In this document: positions 59,101-64,000 of the stretch, one piece after another | Layout: each line of letters begins with the position of its first letter | Numbering within the stretch: the first letter of the stretch is position 1 | Assembly: GCA_034509425.1 (NCBI GenBank) | Contig: JAVTVJ010000230.1 | Span: 434,001-498,000 of the forward strand | Length of the DNA stretch: 64,000 bases | Origin: Eopsaltria australis | Lineage: Eukaryota; Chordata; Aves; Passeriformes; Petroicidae | Reading direction: 5' to 3' | Made by a program: the position numbers and the translations under genes | Notes under the pieces: model-generated | What the model was told of the DNA's origin: nothing | Seen by the model: only the letters and a program-made list of their open reading frames with translations | Databases searched by the model: none

Positions 59101-62100
59101 CAAAGCGAAATATGGAGCCCTTCTCAGGTTGAAACAAAGCTTCTTCCTTCCACATTTCTTACTGTGCTCTACTTCAGTGTGCAAATTTATCAAGAGTTTA
59201 TAGACTCAGATTCTCATGATTTACTGTCACATACATTAGGTACAGAATAAGCCAGAGCAAAAATTGTAGCCAATCTTTCTAAAACTCTTTTCCAGTGTCA
59301 TTGCAAAGCACCTGTAACCCCTCAGCACTGCAGTGATTCCAATGTACTGCCATGGTCTCAGGCAAGCTCAAGCCCAGGAGTGCTGTCCTTTGGCTGACAG
59401 CCCCCCCCCGCCAAGTGCTCTGGCTTGCAGGGGCAAGTCCTTGCCTCTCTGTATGATTTAGTGGGGCCATTTAGGGGAGAGGAAAGGAGGGGCCTTCTGC
59501 CCTATGAGGTCTCCAGACTGACATACAGGAAGTTTTAAGTGCTGATGTAAAAAAAAAAAAAAAATAAAAATAGACACCATTAACTCATATGTAGGACATT
59601 TATCTTTCTTCTTACCTGGATGACAAAGAATATTGGAAATATGCTATTTATTCAATATATATATTGTATATCAAAATATAACATTATAGCATAATATCAT
59701 TCTATTATATACAATAATTATGTTTGATAATTTTATAGTAACTAGCAATATATTATTTCTATAATTATAAATAATTTTATAATATTTTAAGTTAATATAT
59801 ATCAATATATAATGATGTCTCAGCAGTGCTGGAATACAAAGCAAAAAGGACATACTTGATTCTTCTGCAGTTTCTTTCTTATAGCTAGTTTACTTTACAG
59901 CTACTTTACCTACAATTGTTTGAAAATAATTTGGGATCACAATGAGCTAACAGCATGCTTACCTATTTACAAATACCAAAAAGCAATATCTAAAGATCAA
60001 TTATTTAAAAACACAATAACTTGAGGGCTTCTCATTACAAAAAAAAAAAAAGTGTGAAATACTTTTAACTGTTTACAGGTGCAGTGTTGTTCAAAAGCTG
60101 GTATTCTTAACTCCTGCTTGACCTGGATTGTGTTTCAAACATGGTTCTAGTTTGTGTCTGATGTGGACAACATTAAAACAGAGAGTAAAATTTCCAGTAC
60201 CAAGTGAGCATGATTCTCCACAGAATCTAACCATCAGACAAGGAGTGAATTCTTGTGGCAGGAAGAAAGTATGATGCCCATAAGATTTTCATTTCCTGGT
60301 CCCCAAATATCAGTCTCAATCCAAAACAAGTGACAGCTGCTTCCCATCTAAAAAGCTTCAAACATAAAATACTTTGTTTTCAAAGCAAACCTATAAACCT
60401 GATTAAATAAAAACATGGTACTTGTAGATTCTTAAGGTTGCCTGTGATCAACAGAGACAAAACCTGTCACTGTCCAGGCTTGCAGGTTAACTCTCAACAG
60501 AGGCAATGCAAATTCTTGACACAGCCATACATGTTCTCAGTTCAGTGAACAGTGGTCCATGTGCTTAGCAAAATAAATTTCCATGATCTTCATGGTGAGA
60601 ACTTCCTTTTCTGGTCACATTATTATTTGTTTTAGTCAATTCTAGAAATTCATGACTAGATGGTAAAAAAAAAATTGTCATACATTTTGAGATCAAAAGA
60701 ACGTTGAATGAGGCCACCCTACAACATAACACTACTGACTGTAAATTTTGTTGCAATGACCTTTATCTTTACATTCAATAGCTGGTAAGCTTTAATTAAT
60801 ATTTCTTCTCCATATGGTAAAGTCAAAAATACCAGGGCCTACCTTTCTAACAATTAATTCCACCCTTTTGCATCTGCCTTCAGTGTTACTACTTCAAAAT
60901 TCTGCTGCCTTATCTTTTCTCCATGTTTTTCTATTATACTTGCAACACCAAACTATATTCTGCAAAGACATAATTTAATAGCAGTTTTCTCTCATCTCAC
61001 CTGCTGATTTTTGTCACCAGTTTCTCACCACCTGAGTAACCAGAGCAGCCTACTGGGATTATGCCAGGTGATCTCTCCTTCCACGTAAACTGTATTCACT
61101 CTGTCTATTTTGCTCATTTTCTTAAGGTTGTCTCAGCTCCTCTGTCGACATCCTTGATGTTTCCCTTCCAAAACTATGTCTACTTTATGCCTTCCAGTAT
61201 ACATGGGCCTGTGATAATTTGCATATATTTCTTAAATGCAGTAAATGGCACCCAAAATTTATCATATTAAAAAATACTGCAATATATAACATCCAAAATT
61301 GGAACTTACTCCACCTGAGCTTTACTTTAGCAATTCTGGCACAGGTTTAAAAAAAGACAAATAATTCAAATACAGAAATACCGAGCTCATGATCCCACAG
61401 AACTTTTTCTATACTACAAAATGCACAATACAGAAAAACATACAAAAACCCTTTTATCTGTTGTATAGCATATAACTATACTGAAATTGAAGACAACTGA
61501 ATTCAAATGGTTTCATTTCACAGGTAAGCCTAACCTTCTCCTGTAGCACTTCTCTCTGAACAGGGAACAGGTGCACACCATGCCTTTTGGAGAACACCAA
61601 CCTAAACAGCTGTGATTTACATCCTGCTATGATGATCTCATTTAATTTTGCTTCAAGGGGAGGTTTTGCACAGTAAACACAGTTCCAACAGCAAGCCTAA
61701 AGTTCTTCTATCATCCCTTGACCATCAGACATCCACCTGATGGGCACTGATTTAAGCCAGGATGAATTCCAAGGAAATGGCAACAGAGTCTTACCTTCTG
61801 GCCTTTGATCCCAGGTGGTCCTGGAAAGCCCAAGGGGCCTGGATCACCCTGTACAACAAAAACATCCAGAATCAATGTTTCACTGGAACACAACACAGAC
61901 CAATAACATCTTCTCTGCAATTCTTGGATATTTGGTATGAACTAGCTAATGTTGTTTGATTAGGCATAGATTTTTATTATTCTTTTAGAGGAAGAAAATT
62001 GAAAAGGCAACAGTTCCTCAGTTGCAACCACTGGGTGCCACATGGCCAAGTCATGGCTGAAACAGACAGTTCACAACCTCACAACATTTACTTTTAGCCA

Positions 62101-63918
62101 ACGTAAACAGGAGTGAAGAAGCCAAACAGTTCTTGAGGCAACCCTTTCCTCAGAAGCAAGTAGTTTCACCCCACATTAATATATACATATATATTTAACT
62201 ACTGCTGTGTATTGTTTGTCTCAATGTCACACCATCAATCCTCAGCCACGAGCCAGGACACCATTATGGTGTGTGCTGTGCAAAGCACGGCATAAAGCTA
62301 ATCTGTGTGAAAGACAATTTGAGAGATGCAAATGGACAAAGAGGCTATGGGGGAACCCTGCTACTCTCTTCAAGCTCTTTGAACTTCACAACCACATGAT
62401 GGTACACAGGAATAAGAATCAGAGCATCTCAAATGCTGGGGAGATGGAAAAAGGATGCAAATTTTAATGGTTGTTATAGATAGGGAAGAAGGGAAGGTTT
62501 TTTTTAGCTCCTTGTCTTCTTGCTCAGGACTGCCAGTGAAGAGATTCACTCTTTCATGATTAGTGCCTGAAACCCAGCAAGTCAAGGAAAGCATCCTGGA
62601 AGTGAGTTATCATCCAAGTAAATTTAATTCCATTAATTAGAGCAAGCAAATTTGATTTGAGGGGAAAAAATAAGAATGCAAAATAATGAGAACTATAAAA
62701 ATGCATTCAATTCCATAATTTTGGATTACAGATGCAGTCTACGTGTATTTAGGGGCAGTCATACAAATACATGGGTGGGCTTTAGACTGTTCTGTGCCTG
62801 CTTGGGTTCATGCCAAAGACCACAGCTTAAGTTTCAGACAAACATGTACAGCTTACCACACTATGATCTGATTGCCAAAAAGCTGGCTAGATTAAAATAA
62901 TGCTATTTCTACAGAAGCTGCACTTCAATTTCTCGTCAGTGAATCAACAGATATTTCTGAATTTTTTCTGAGCAGCCCTTAAAACGTTGACAATATATAC
63001 TTGCCAATTTTAGGATTTGACATCAGCAGCCAGGAAAACATAGTTATTTGCTAATTTTTTTCATAACAGAGAGCAGTGCTTGACTCTTATAGTGCTTCTT
63101 ACTTGGCACAAATATTCCACAACTGATCTACTTGCCAGTGCTCGTAACAAAACCTGGCATAAATGCAAGATATTCTTAAACATGCAGCACAGGCTAACAC
63201 ATTAGAATGCAAACATCCAAATACATTTTAAGTGTTATCACATTACTATGTATGAACCTTCAGTGTCAATGTAAAAATGAAACAATCACAAGCTTTCAAG
63301 CCTACAATTTGTATGAAGAATGGAATATTTGAATATTTGTACTCAAATACTTTGGGCAGAGAAGGCAACAACCACTTTGGCTATAGTGGGTTAGGAGGCA
63401 GTAGCCGGAAAAGCCTCTGAAGTGAAAGGACAAATTTTAGCATCAAGAAGTGATTAAATACAATAAATACACAGTAATGTGTGCACTTGTCATCACCAAA
63501 TTCTGTTTTACACAACTTTCTGGAATAATGCAAGCTACTAAGGAAAACTGGAATCTGTACTTTGTTGTATCAGTGTGAATCTAATCCAATTTCATTGTTC
63601 TAAAAGTCCTAACATTTTATTTTTGTAAATTAAATTAAACACATAATTTAAGTTTCAACTCTTTTATATATTTTTAAATTTTCCTTGGATTCATTATGTT
63701 ACCTGTGTCTACACAGGTCAGTCTAACATCATTAACTGCTAAAATACACCAGTGCTAAAGTAAATACAAAGCATTTTGCTGTTATAATTTGTCTCAGTAT
63801 TAAACAAGGCTTTATAGAAGAATGAGACAGACAAAAAATTTTTCTATATTCAAGAAAATAATACCTTTTCTCCACATTTTGCCCGTCCTGGAGAGAATCC
63901 TGGGTCTCCTTTAGGGCC
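5078..63918 (-). CDS. COL24A1: collagen type XXIV alpha-1 chain, internal part of the triple-helical domain (join of 23 exons)
   Basis: Twenty-three minus-strand exons join without any frame break into 393 residues of Gly-X-Y repeat. Type XXIV collagen is a secreted fibrillar collagen whose three identical chains fold into a long triple helix in extracellular matrix, notably bone and cornea. Seen here: exon sizes of only 45 and 54 bp, every exon beginning with an intact Gly codon, consensus splice sites, and one helix imperfection with a cysteine in the first exon. From memory, not by alignment, the order of 15- and 18-residue blocks and segments such as GYPGRQ, GNPGPKGVRGFIG and GFPGDIG follow human COL24A1 block for block, and COL27A1 less closely. 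On that comparison no exon is missing between the first and last. Both ends of the gene are outside the window. COL27A1 is the main alternative; AT-rich context and large introns favour COL24A1. Confidence 0.92.
5132..5879 (-). other. COL24A1: COL24A1 intron e22-e23 (748 bp)
   Basis: AT-rich intron with GT donor at the e22 side and AG acceptor at the e23 side. Nothing further recognised. Confidence 0.93.
5880..5933 (-). CDS. COL24A1: COL24A1 exon e22, 54 bp Gly-X-Y
   Basis: Encodes GYPGSPGGPGPVGPEGLP. Acceptor tctag preceded by an A-rich rather than pyrimidine-rich plus strand run (T-rich on the coding strand), donor gtaggtat. One triplet, GGP, has glycine in the X position. Only one charged residue in 18. 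Confidence 0.95.
5934..7449 (-). other. COL24A1: COL24A1 intron e21-e22 (1,516 bp)
   Basis: Contains a GC-richer patch at about 6560-7110 with several overlapping open frames of up to 107 codons. None has a recognisable domain or splice-site pattern, so I read it as ordinary intron. Confidence 0.92.
7450..7503 (-). CDS. COL24A1: COL24A1 exon e21, 54 bp Gly-X-Y
   Basis: Encodes GERGSPGPVGPPGEKGVM. Donor gtgagcta. The acceptor is unusual: reading towards the exon the intron ends with an 11-base T run, ct, five GTT repeats and then aaag, so a microsatellite occupies the polypyrimidine tract. GERGSPGP and GEKGVMGYPG across the e21/e22 border are strong type XXIV matches, from memory. Confidence 0.95.
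7504..9256 (-). other. COL24A1: COL24A1 intron e20-e21 (1,753 bp)
   Basis: Ordinary AT-rich intron apart from the microsatellite at its acceptor end. Confidence 0.93.
7508..7535. repeat. (AAC)5 microsatellite plus 11-base A run at a splice acceptor
   Basis: Five AAC units at 7508-7522 followed by ag and an A run at 7525-7535. On the coding strand this is T11-ct-(GTT)5 lying only four bases from the e21 acceptor border, so it forms the polypyrimidine tract of that exon. Confidence 0.95.
9257..9310 (-). CDS. COL24A1: COL24A1 exon e20, 54 bp Gly-X-Y
   Basis: Encodes GSAGLPGEAGPSGSLGEK. Acceptor tacag, donor AAG then gtataata, a weak donor with A at +5 absent from consensus. It follows the 8.8 kb intron. 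The GEK ending joins e21 as GEKGER. Confidence 0.94.
10258..10274. repeat. A17 homopolymer
   Basis: Seventeen consecutive A. No retroposed sequence with target-site duplication could be recognised next to it. Confidence 0.95.
15174..15201. repeat. 14 bp perfect tandem duplication
   Basis: Two adjacent copies of atgaataaacagaa. Intronic slippage product. Confidence 0.95.
17450..17805 (+). mobile_element. decayed CR1-type LINE, 3' end fragment
   Basis: Several phrases in the right order and spacing resemble the untranslated 3' region of amniote CR1 elements: gactgttaagcctgaaaag, then gaagccgtggtcttgga with a following ttaataattggtta, then aggatggactacgtg and a terminal ctctgtgattttatgg. The copy is heavily diverged and truncated, without reverse transcriptase coding sequence, and is oriented opposite to the host gene. 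Exact ends are uncertain by tens of bases. The subfamily cannot be told by eye. Confidence 0.72.
18156..18200 (-). CDS. COL24A1: COL24A1 exon e19, 45 bp Gly-X-Y without proline
   Basis: Encodes GEQGDQGNLGKTGEA. Acceptor aacag, donor gtaagctt. No proline at all in five triplets, unique among the 23 exons, so it should be the least thermally stable block of the visible helix. It borders the largest intron on its 3' side. The GDQGN core matches the type XXIV block here, from memory. Confidence 0.93.
18201..19232 (-). other. COL24A1: COL24A1 intron e18-e19 (1,032 bp)
   Basis: AT-rich with a more GC-rich middle around 18840-19060. Nothing further recognised. Confidence 0.92.
19233..19286 (-). CDS. 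COL24A1: COL24A1 exon e18, 54 bp Gly-X-Y
   Basis: Encodes GKPGQKGYEGDPGPEGLK. Acceptor ttttag preceded by an eight-base T tract, donor gtgagtta. GKPGQKGY and GPEGLK are strong matches to my memory of type XXIV. Half of the triplets carry a charge. Confidence 0.95.
19287..24749 (-). other. COL24A1: COL24A1 intron e17-e18 (5,463 bp)
   Basis: No gene or clear transposon seen. A G/T-rich stretch lies at 23858-23910. Open frames reach only 76 codons. Confidence 0.92.
23858..23910. repeat. G/T-rich low-complexity stretch
   Basis: Runs of T broken by GG pairs (for example ggtttggttttttg) followed by ten T. Simple-sequence DNA. Confidence 0.85.
24750..24794 (-). CDS. COL24A1: COL24A1 exon e17, 45 bp Gly-X-Y
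   Basis: Encodes GEVGPAGPIGGVGPR. Acceptor ttttag, donor gtaagtat. Has a second GGV triplet with glycine in the X position, as in e9. The GPR ending joins e18 as GPRGKPGQKGY, the same junction as in type XXIV as I remember it. Confidence 0.94.
24795..25541 (-). other. COL24A1: COL24A1 intron e16-e17 (747 bp)
   Basis: AT-rich intron, nothing else recognised. Confidence 0.93.
25542..25595 (-). CDS. COL24A1: COL24A1 exon e16, 54 bp Gly-X-Y
   Basis: Encodes GALGDRGPPGPQGPKGVE. Acceptor tttag, donor gtaagatg. Proline-rich second half with one Gly-Asp-Arg and one Gly-Pro-Pro triplet. The exon is clearly more GC-rich than the intron around it, as expected for Gly/Pro codons. Confidence 0.95.
25596..29950 (-). 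other. COL24A1: COL24A1 intron e15-e16 (4,355 bp)
   Basis: No gene or recognisable transposon. An 11-base T run lies at 27259-27269. Open frames stay below 100 codons. Confidence 0.92.
29951..30004 (-). CDS. COL24A1: COL24A1 exon e15, 54 bp Gly-X-Y
   Basis: Encodes GFPGDIGVPGLNGPEGPK. Acceptor ctttag, donor gtaagatt. GFPGDIG followed two triplets later by NGPEG is a signature I remember from both types XXIV and XXVII; the PK ending is the type XXIV version. Confidence 0.95.
35502..35514. repeat. A13 homopolymer
   Basis: Thirteen consecutive A inside the e14-e15 intron. Confidence 0.93.
36130..36196. repeat. A/C-rich low-complexity stretch
   Basis: Starts in T/A runs and continues as irregular AAAC and CCAAAC units almost free of G. 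On the gene's coding strand it is G/T-rich. Confidence 0.85.
36871..36924 (-). CDS. COL24A1: COL24A1 exon e14, 54 bp Gly-X-Y
   Basis: Encodes GKIGEPGPRGPLGPQGLE. Acceptor ttcaag, donor gtaagaaa. It follows e13 after a 1.6 kb intron and precedes the 6.9 kb intron on its 3' side. Contains one Gly-Pro-Arg triplet. Confidence 0.95.
36925..38562 (-). other. COL24A1: COL24A1 intron e13-e14 (1,638 bp)
   Basis: AT-rich intron. A proline-rich plus-strand stretch near 38160-38220 was examined as a possible relic exon and rejected. Confidence 0.92.
38563..38616 (-). CDS. COL24A1: COL24A1 exon e13, 54 bp Gly-X-Y
   Basis: Encodes GALGLPGPPGIRGKPGPP. Acceptor ttcag, donor gtaagttt. Two Gly-Pro-Pro triplets make this one of the most stable blocks of the visible helix; between them lies GIRGKP, with Arg and Lys in neighbouring triplets. 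Confidence 0.95.
38617..39244 (-). other. COL24A1: COL24A1 intron e12-e13 (628 bp)
   Basis: Nothing recognised apart from splice signals. Confidence 0.93.
39245..39298 (-). CDS. COL24A1: COL24A1 exon e12, 54 bp Gly-X-Y
   Basis: Encodes GEHGLAGEPGDQGYPGDK. Acceptor gtttag, donor gtaagttt. Acid-rich overall (two Glu, two Asp, against one Lys and one His), in contrast with basic e7. The GEPGYPGDK-like core is shared with the type XXIV block at this position, from memory. Confidence 0.95.
39299..39696 (-). other. COL24A1: COL24A1 intron e11-e12 (398 bp)
   Basis: Short AT-rich intron, nothing else recognised. Confidence 0.93.
39697..39741 (-). CDS. COL24A1: COL24A1 exon e11, 45 bp Gly-X-Y
   Basis: Encodes GFPGSVGQPGMKGDK. 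Acceptor aacag, donor AAG then gtgattta, a weak donor with T at +5. It follows the very short 91 bp intron and ends the strict 45/54 alternation; the next five exons are all 54 bp. The GDK ending pairs with GE of e12 to give a charged GDKGE junction. Confidence 0.94.
39742..39832 (-). other. COL24A1: COL24A1 intron e10-e11, only 91 bp
   Basis: Donor gtatggta and acceptor attttaacag with a T-rich tract just before it. At 91 bp it is near the lower practical size for vertebrate splicing and far below every other intron in the window, the next shortest being 398 bp. Confidence 0.95.
39833..39886 (-). CDS. COL24A1: COL24A1 exon e10, 54 bp Gly-X-Y
   Basis: Encodes GDMGPAGPSGPSGIPGPT. Acceptor gacag, donor gtatggta. 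Separated from e11 by only 91 bp. Five of the six triplets are uncharged. The Gly-Pro-Ser pair and Gly-Ile-Pro-Gly-Pro ending fit the type XXIV block at this position as I remember it. Confidence 0.94.
40345..40371. repeat. polypurine (A-run with G) simple sequence
   Basis: Runs of five to seven A separated by single G, 27 bases, all purine. Confidence 0.92.
42663..42676. repeat. T14 homopolymer
   Basis: Fourteen consecutive T in the e9-e10 intron. Confidence 0.94.
43514..43558 (-). CDS. COL24A1: COL24A1 exon e9, 45 bp Gly-X-Y
   Basis: Encodes GIVGGVGPPGFPGLR. Acceptor ttaaag, donor gtgagtat. The triplet GGV places a glycine in the X position, which makes the chain locally flexible. The GPPGFPGLR ending is recognised from type XXIV. 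A 16-base A run on the plus strand (T run on the coding strand) lies 43-58 bases upstream of the acceptor. Confidence 0.94.
43559..45968 (-). other. COL24A1: COL24A1 intron e8-e9 (2,410 bp)
   Basis: Contains the longest open frame of the window (43897-44349, plus strand, 150 codons) within a GC-richer patch reaching to about 44680. Its translation shows no domain, signal peptide or repeat that I recognise, and no promoter or splice context, so I treat it as chance. Confidence 0.9.
43601..43616. repeat. A16 homopolymer
   Basis: Sixteen consecutive A, a T run on the coding strand 43-58 bases upstream of the e9 acceptor. Confidence 0.95.
45969..46022 (-). CDS. COL24A1: COL24A1 exon e8, 54 bp Gly-X-Y
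   Basis: Encodes GFPGDFGNRGPPGPDGSP. Acceptor ctttag, donor gtaagtac. GFPGDFG followed by RGPPG is one of the best-matching blocks to what I remember of types XXIV and XXVII, and helps place the exon within the subfamily. It has an extended purine run at its 5' border with e9 only after splicing; no other peculiarity. Confidence 0.95.
46023..51013 (-). other. COL24A1: COL24A1 intron e7-e8 (4,991 bp)
   Basis: AT-rich. A G/T-rich stretch at 46828-46890 is the only simple sequence of note. The phrase cagaatcacagatgctggtc near 48406 faintly recalls a CR1 tail but is too short to call. Confidence 0.92.
46828..46890. repeat. T-rich then G-rich low-complexity stretch
   Basis: T runs with GG or GGG, changing into gggggtgggagggtgctgag. 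Four G runs of three or more within about 30 bases (46851-46885). Confidence 0.85.
51014..51058 (-). CDS. COL24A1: COL24A1 exon e7, 45 bp Gly-X-Y, strongly basic
   Basis: Encodes GIPGLRGKRGPKGRE. Acceptor tctcag, donor gtaaagat. Five basic residues fall within nine positions (R6 to R14), the densest positive patch in the visible helix. Basic patches in fibrillar collagens can bind heparan sulfate or serve in cross-linking; that role here is inference. Confidence 0.94.
51059..51735 (-). other. COL24A1: COL24A1 intron e6-e7 (677 bp)
   Basis: AT-rich with an 11-base A run at 51486-51496. Nothing else recognised. Confidence 0.93.
51736..51789 (-). CDS. COL24A1: COL24A1 exon e6, 54 bp Gly-X-Y
   Basis: Encodes GFIGPPGVAGQPGPEGER. 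Acceptor tttag, donor gtaggcct. Ends in a GPEGER motif that resembles the GxxGER class of integrin sites, but the residue before GER is Glu rather than hydroxyproline or Ser, so collagen-receptor binding is not implied. It leads into the very basic e7. Confidence 0.94.
53228..53247. repeat. 8 bp perfect inverted repeat with 4-base loop in alternating purine-pyrimidine DNA
   Basis: Arms catgtgca (53228-53235) and tgcacatg (53240-53247) around ggca. The surrounding 53215-53250 alternates mostly CA/TG with GC steps. Confidence 0.9.
53270..53382. repeat. A/C-rich low-complexity stretch
   Basis: About 110 bases made almost only of A and C in irregular CAAAA, CCAAAC and CCACAAAA units, with rare G and T. 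The coding strand of the host gene is correspondingly G/T-rich. Confidence 0.9.
53946..53990 (-). CDS. COL24A1: COL24A1 exon e5, 45 bp Gly-X-Y
   Basis: Encodes GLAGPEGNPGPKGVR. Acceptor taacag, donor gtaagtaa, a strong consensus donor. The GNPGPKGVR ending leading into GFIG of e6 is one of the segments I recognise from type XXIV. A Gly-Val-Arg triplet closes the exon. Confidence 0.95.
53991..55168 (-). other. COL24A1: COL24A1 intron e4-e5 (1,178 bp)
   Basis: AT-rich; an 11-base A run at 55130-55140 lies 29-39 bases past the e4 donor. Nothing else recognised. Confidence 0.93.
55169..55222 (-). CDS. COL24A1: COL24A1 exon e4, 54 bp Gly-X-Y
   Basis: Encodes GIPGMAGNIGAVGYPGRQ. Acceptor cttag, donor gtagagta, without the common A at +3 to +4. 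Three consecutive triplets (GMA, GNI, GAV) lack proline and charge, so this should be a locally less stable stretch of helix. The closing GYPGRQ is shared, from memory, by types XXIV and XXVII. Confidence 0.94.
55223..56367 (-). other. COL24A1: COL24A1 intron e3-e4 (1,145 bp)
   Basis: Ordinary intron, nothing else recognised. Confidence 0.93.
56368..56412 (-). CDS. COL24A1: COL24A1 exon e3, 45 bp Gly-X-Y
   Basis: Encodes GLKGYPGLQGPRGEQ, five triplets. Acceptor ctgcag, donor gtaaggga. First of a run in which 45 and 54 bp exons alternate strictly (e3 to e11), an organisation shared by the XXIV/XXVII subfamily as I recall it. Has a Gly-Pro-Arg triplet, the kind bound by the chaperone HSP47 in other collagens. 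Confidence 0.94.
59401..59409. repeat. C9 homopolymer
   Basis: Nine C in a row, rare in this AT-rich window; G9 on the coding strand. Confidence 0.92.
59549..59564. repeat. A16 homopolymer
   Basis: Sixteen consecutive A followed by taaaaata. Immediately precedes the AT-rich patch. Confidence 0.94.
59640..59815. repeat. AT-rich patch with TATA/ATAT words
   Basis: About 175 bases made nearly only of A and T, with repeated caatatat, tatatat and ataatt words and several small palindromes. Degenerate rather than a clean microsatellite. Confidence 0.88.
60039..60051. repeat. A13 homopolymer
   Basis: Thirteen consecutive A in the e2-e3 intron. Confidence 0.93.
61795..61848 (-). CDS. COL24A1: COL24A1 exon e2, 54 bp Gly-X-Y
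   Basis: Encodes GDPGPLGFPGPPGIKGQK, six perfect triplets directly after the imperfection in e1. Acceptor gtacag, donor gtaagact. Contains a Gly-Pro-Pro triplet, the most helix-stabilising kind once the Y proline is hydroxylated. A longer frame running in from the intron is open by chance; the AG/GT borders set the exon. Confidence 0.94.
61849..63864 (-). other. COL24A1: COL24A1 intron e1-e2 (2,016 bp)
   Basis: AT-rich, with a short TATA-rich run at 62178-62196. Nothing else recognised. Confidence 0.92.
63865..63918 (-). CDS. COL24A1: COL24A1 exon e1 (5'-most in window), 54 bp, helix imperfection with cysteine
   Basis: Encodes GPKGDPGFSPGRAKCGEK between a gacag acceptor and a gtattattt donor. 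The glycine spacing is broken twice: three residues lie between Gly7 and Gly11, and four between Gly11 and Gly16, where two are normal. The two breaks compensate, so the triplet register is restored by the exon end. Such an imperfection in the main helix is typical of types XXIV and XXVII and absent from types I, II, III, V and XI. The cysteine (residue 15) is unusual inside a fibrillar helix and could form an interchain disulfide (inference). The donor lacks the usual G at +5. Confidence 0.93.
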
Positions 63919-64000
63919 CTGTCACAGAGAAATTAAGCTCAATAATACCACTGAGAGAGAACTTTTCATAATATATGCTAAAACAAGTATTCTCAACTGC
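63919..64000 (-). other. COL24A1: COL24A1 intron upstream of e1 (partial)
   Basis: Only the last 82 bases of the intron that precedes e1 are inside the window. Confidence 0.9.

Larger units (their letters stand above)
56413..61794 (-). other. COL24A1: COL24A1 intron e2-e3 (5,382 bp)
   Basis: Holds A runs at 59549-59564 and 60039-60051, a nine-base C run at 59401-59409 and an AT-rich patch at 59640-59815. No gene recognised. Confidence 0.92.

Noticed and set aside
61711..61920. Open frame that includes exon e2 and flanking intron
   Set aside because: Both flanks lack Gly-X-Y pattern and proper AG/GT borders delimit the 54 bp exon.

Overview
The window is vertebrate nuclear DNA, AT-rich and intron-dominated. 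It is most likely from a bird (or possibly another sauropsid): the only interspersed repeat I can recognise is a decayed CR1-type LINE 3' end, no mammalian-type SINEs or L1 were seen, and the introns look short for this gene. The species cannot be told from the sequence.

The whole window lies inside one gene on the minus strand, part of a fibrillar collagen. Twenty-three exons at 5078-63918 each encode five or six perfect-length Gly-X-Y triplets. All start with a full Gly codon (phase 0), all are 45 or 54 bp, and all have AG acceptors and GT donors. Read from high to low coordinate they give 393 residues of uninterrupted open frame. The block order and many local motifs match the N-terminal half of the type XXIV collagen triple helix as I remember it (COL24A1), and match type XXVII less closely. 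The 5'-most exon (63865-63918) carries the helix imperfection expected of the XXIV/XXVII subfamily, here with a cysteine. The signal peptide, laminin-G-like N-terminal domain, remaining helix and C-propeptide are outside the window.

Layout by coordinate: 1-5077 is intron downstream of the last visible exon. Exons are loosely spaced at 5-9.3 kb, followed by the largest intron (9311-18155, with the CR1 relic). Exons at 18-30 kb have introns of 0.7-5.5 kb. A 6.9 kb intron ends at 36870. A dense cluster of five exons lies at 36.9-39.9 kb, including a 91 bp intron. Exons at 43.5-63.9 kb have introns of 0.7-5.4 kb. Introns otherwise hold homopolymers, a few short tandem duplications, A/C-rich or G/T-rich low-complexity DNA and one strongly AT-rich patch.

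No second gene, RNA gene, CRISPR array, intact mobile element or virus-derived coding region was found. All other open frames are short and lack recognisable protein features. I see no undescribed system here; the points worth a second look concern the collagen itself and its splice sites.
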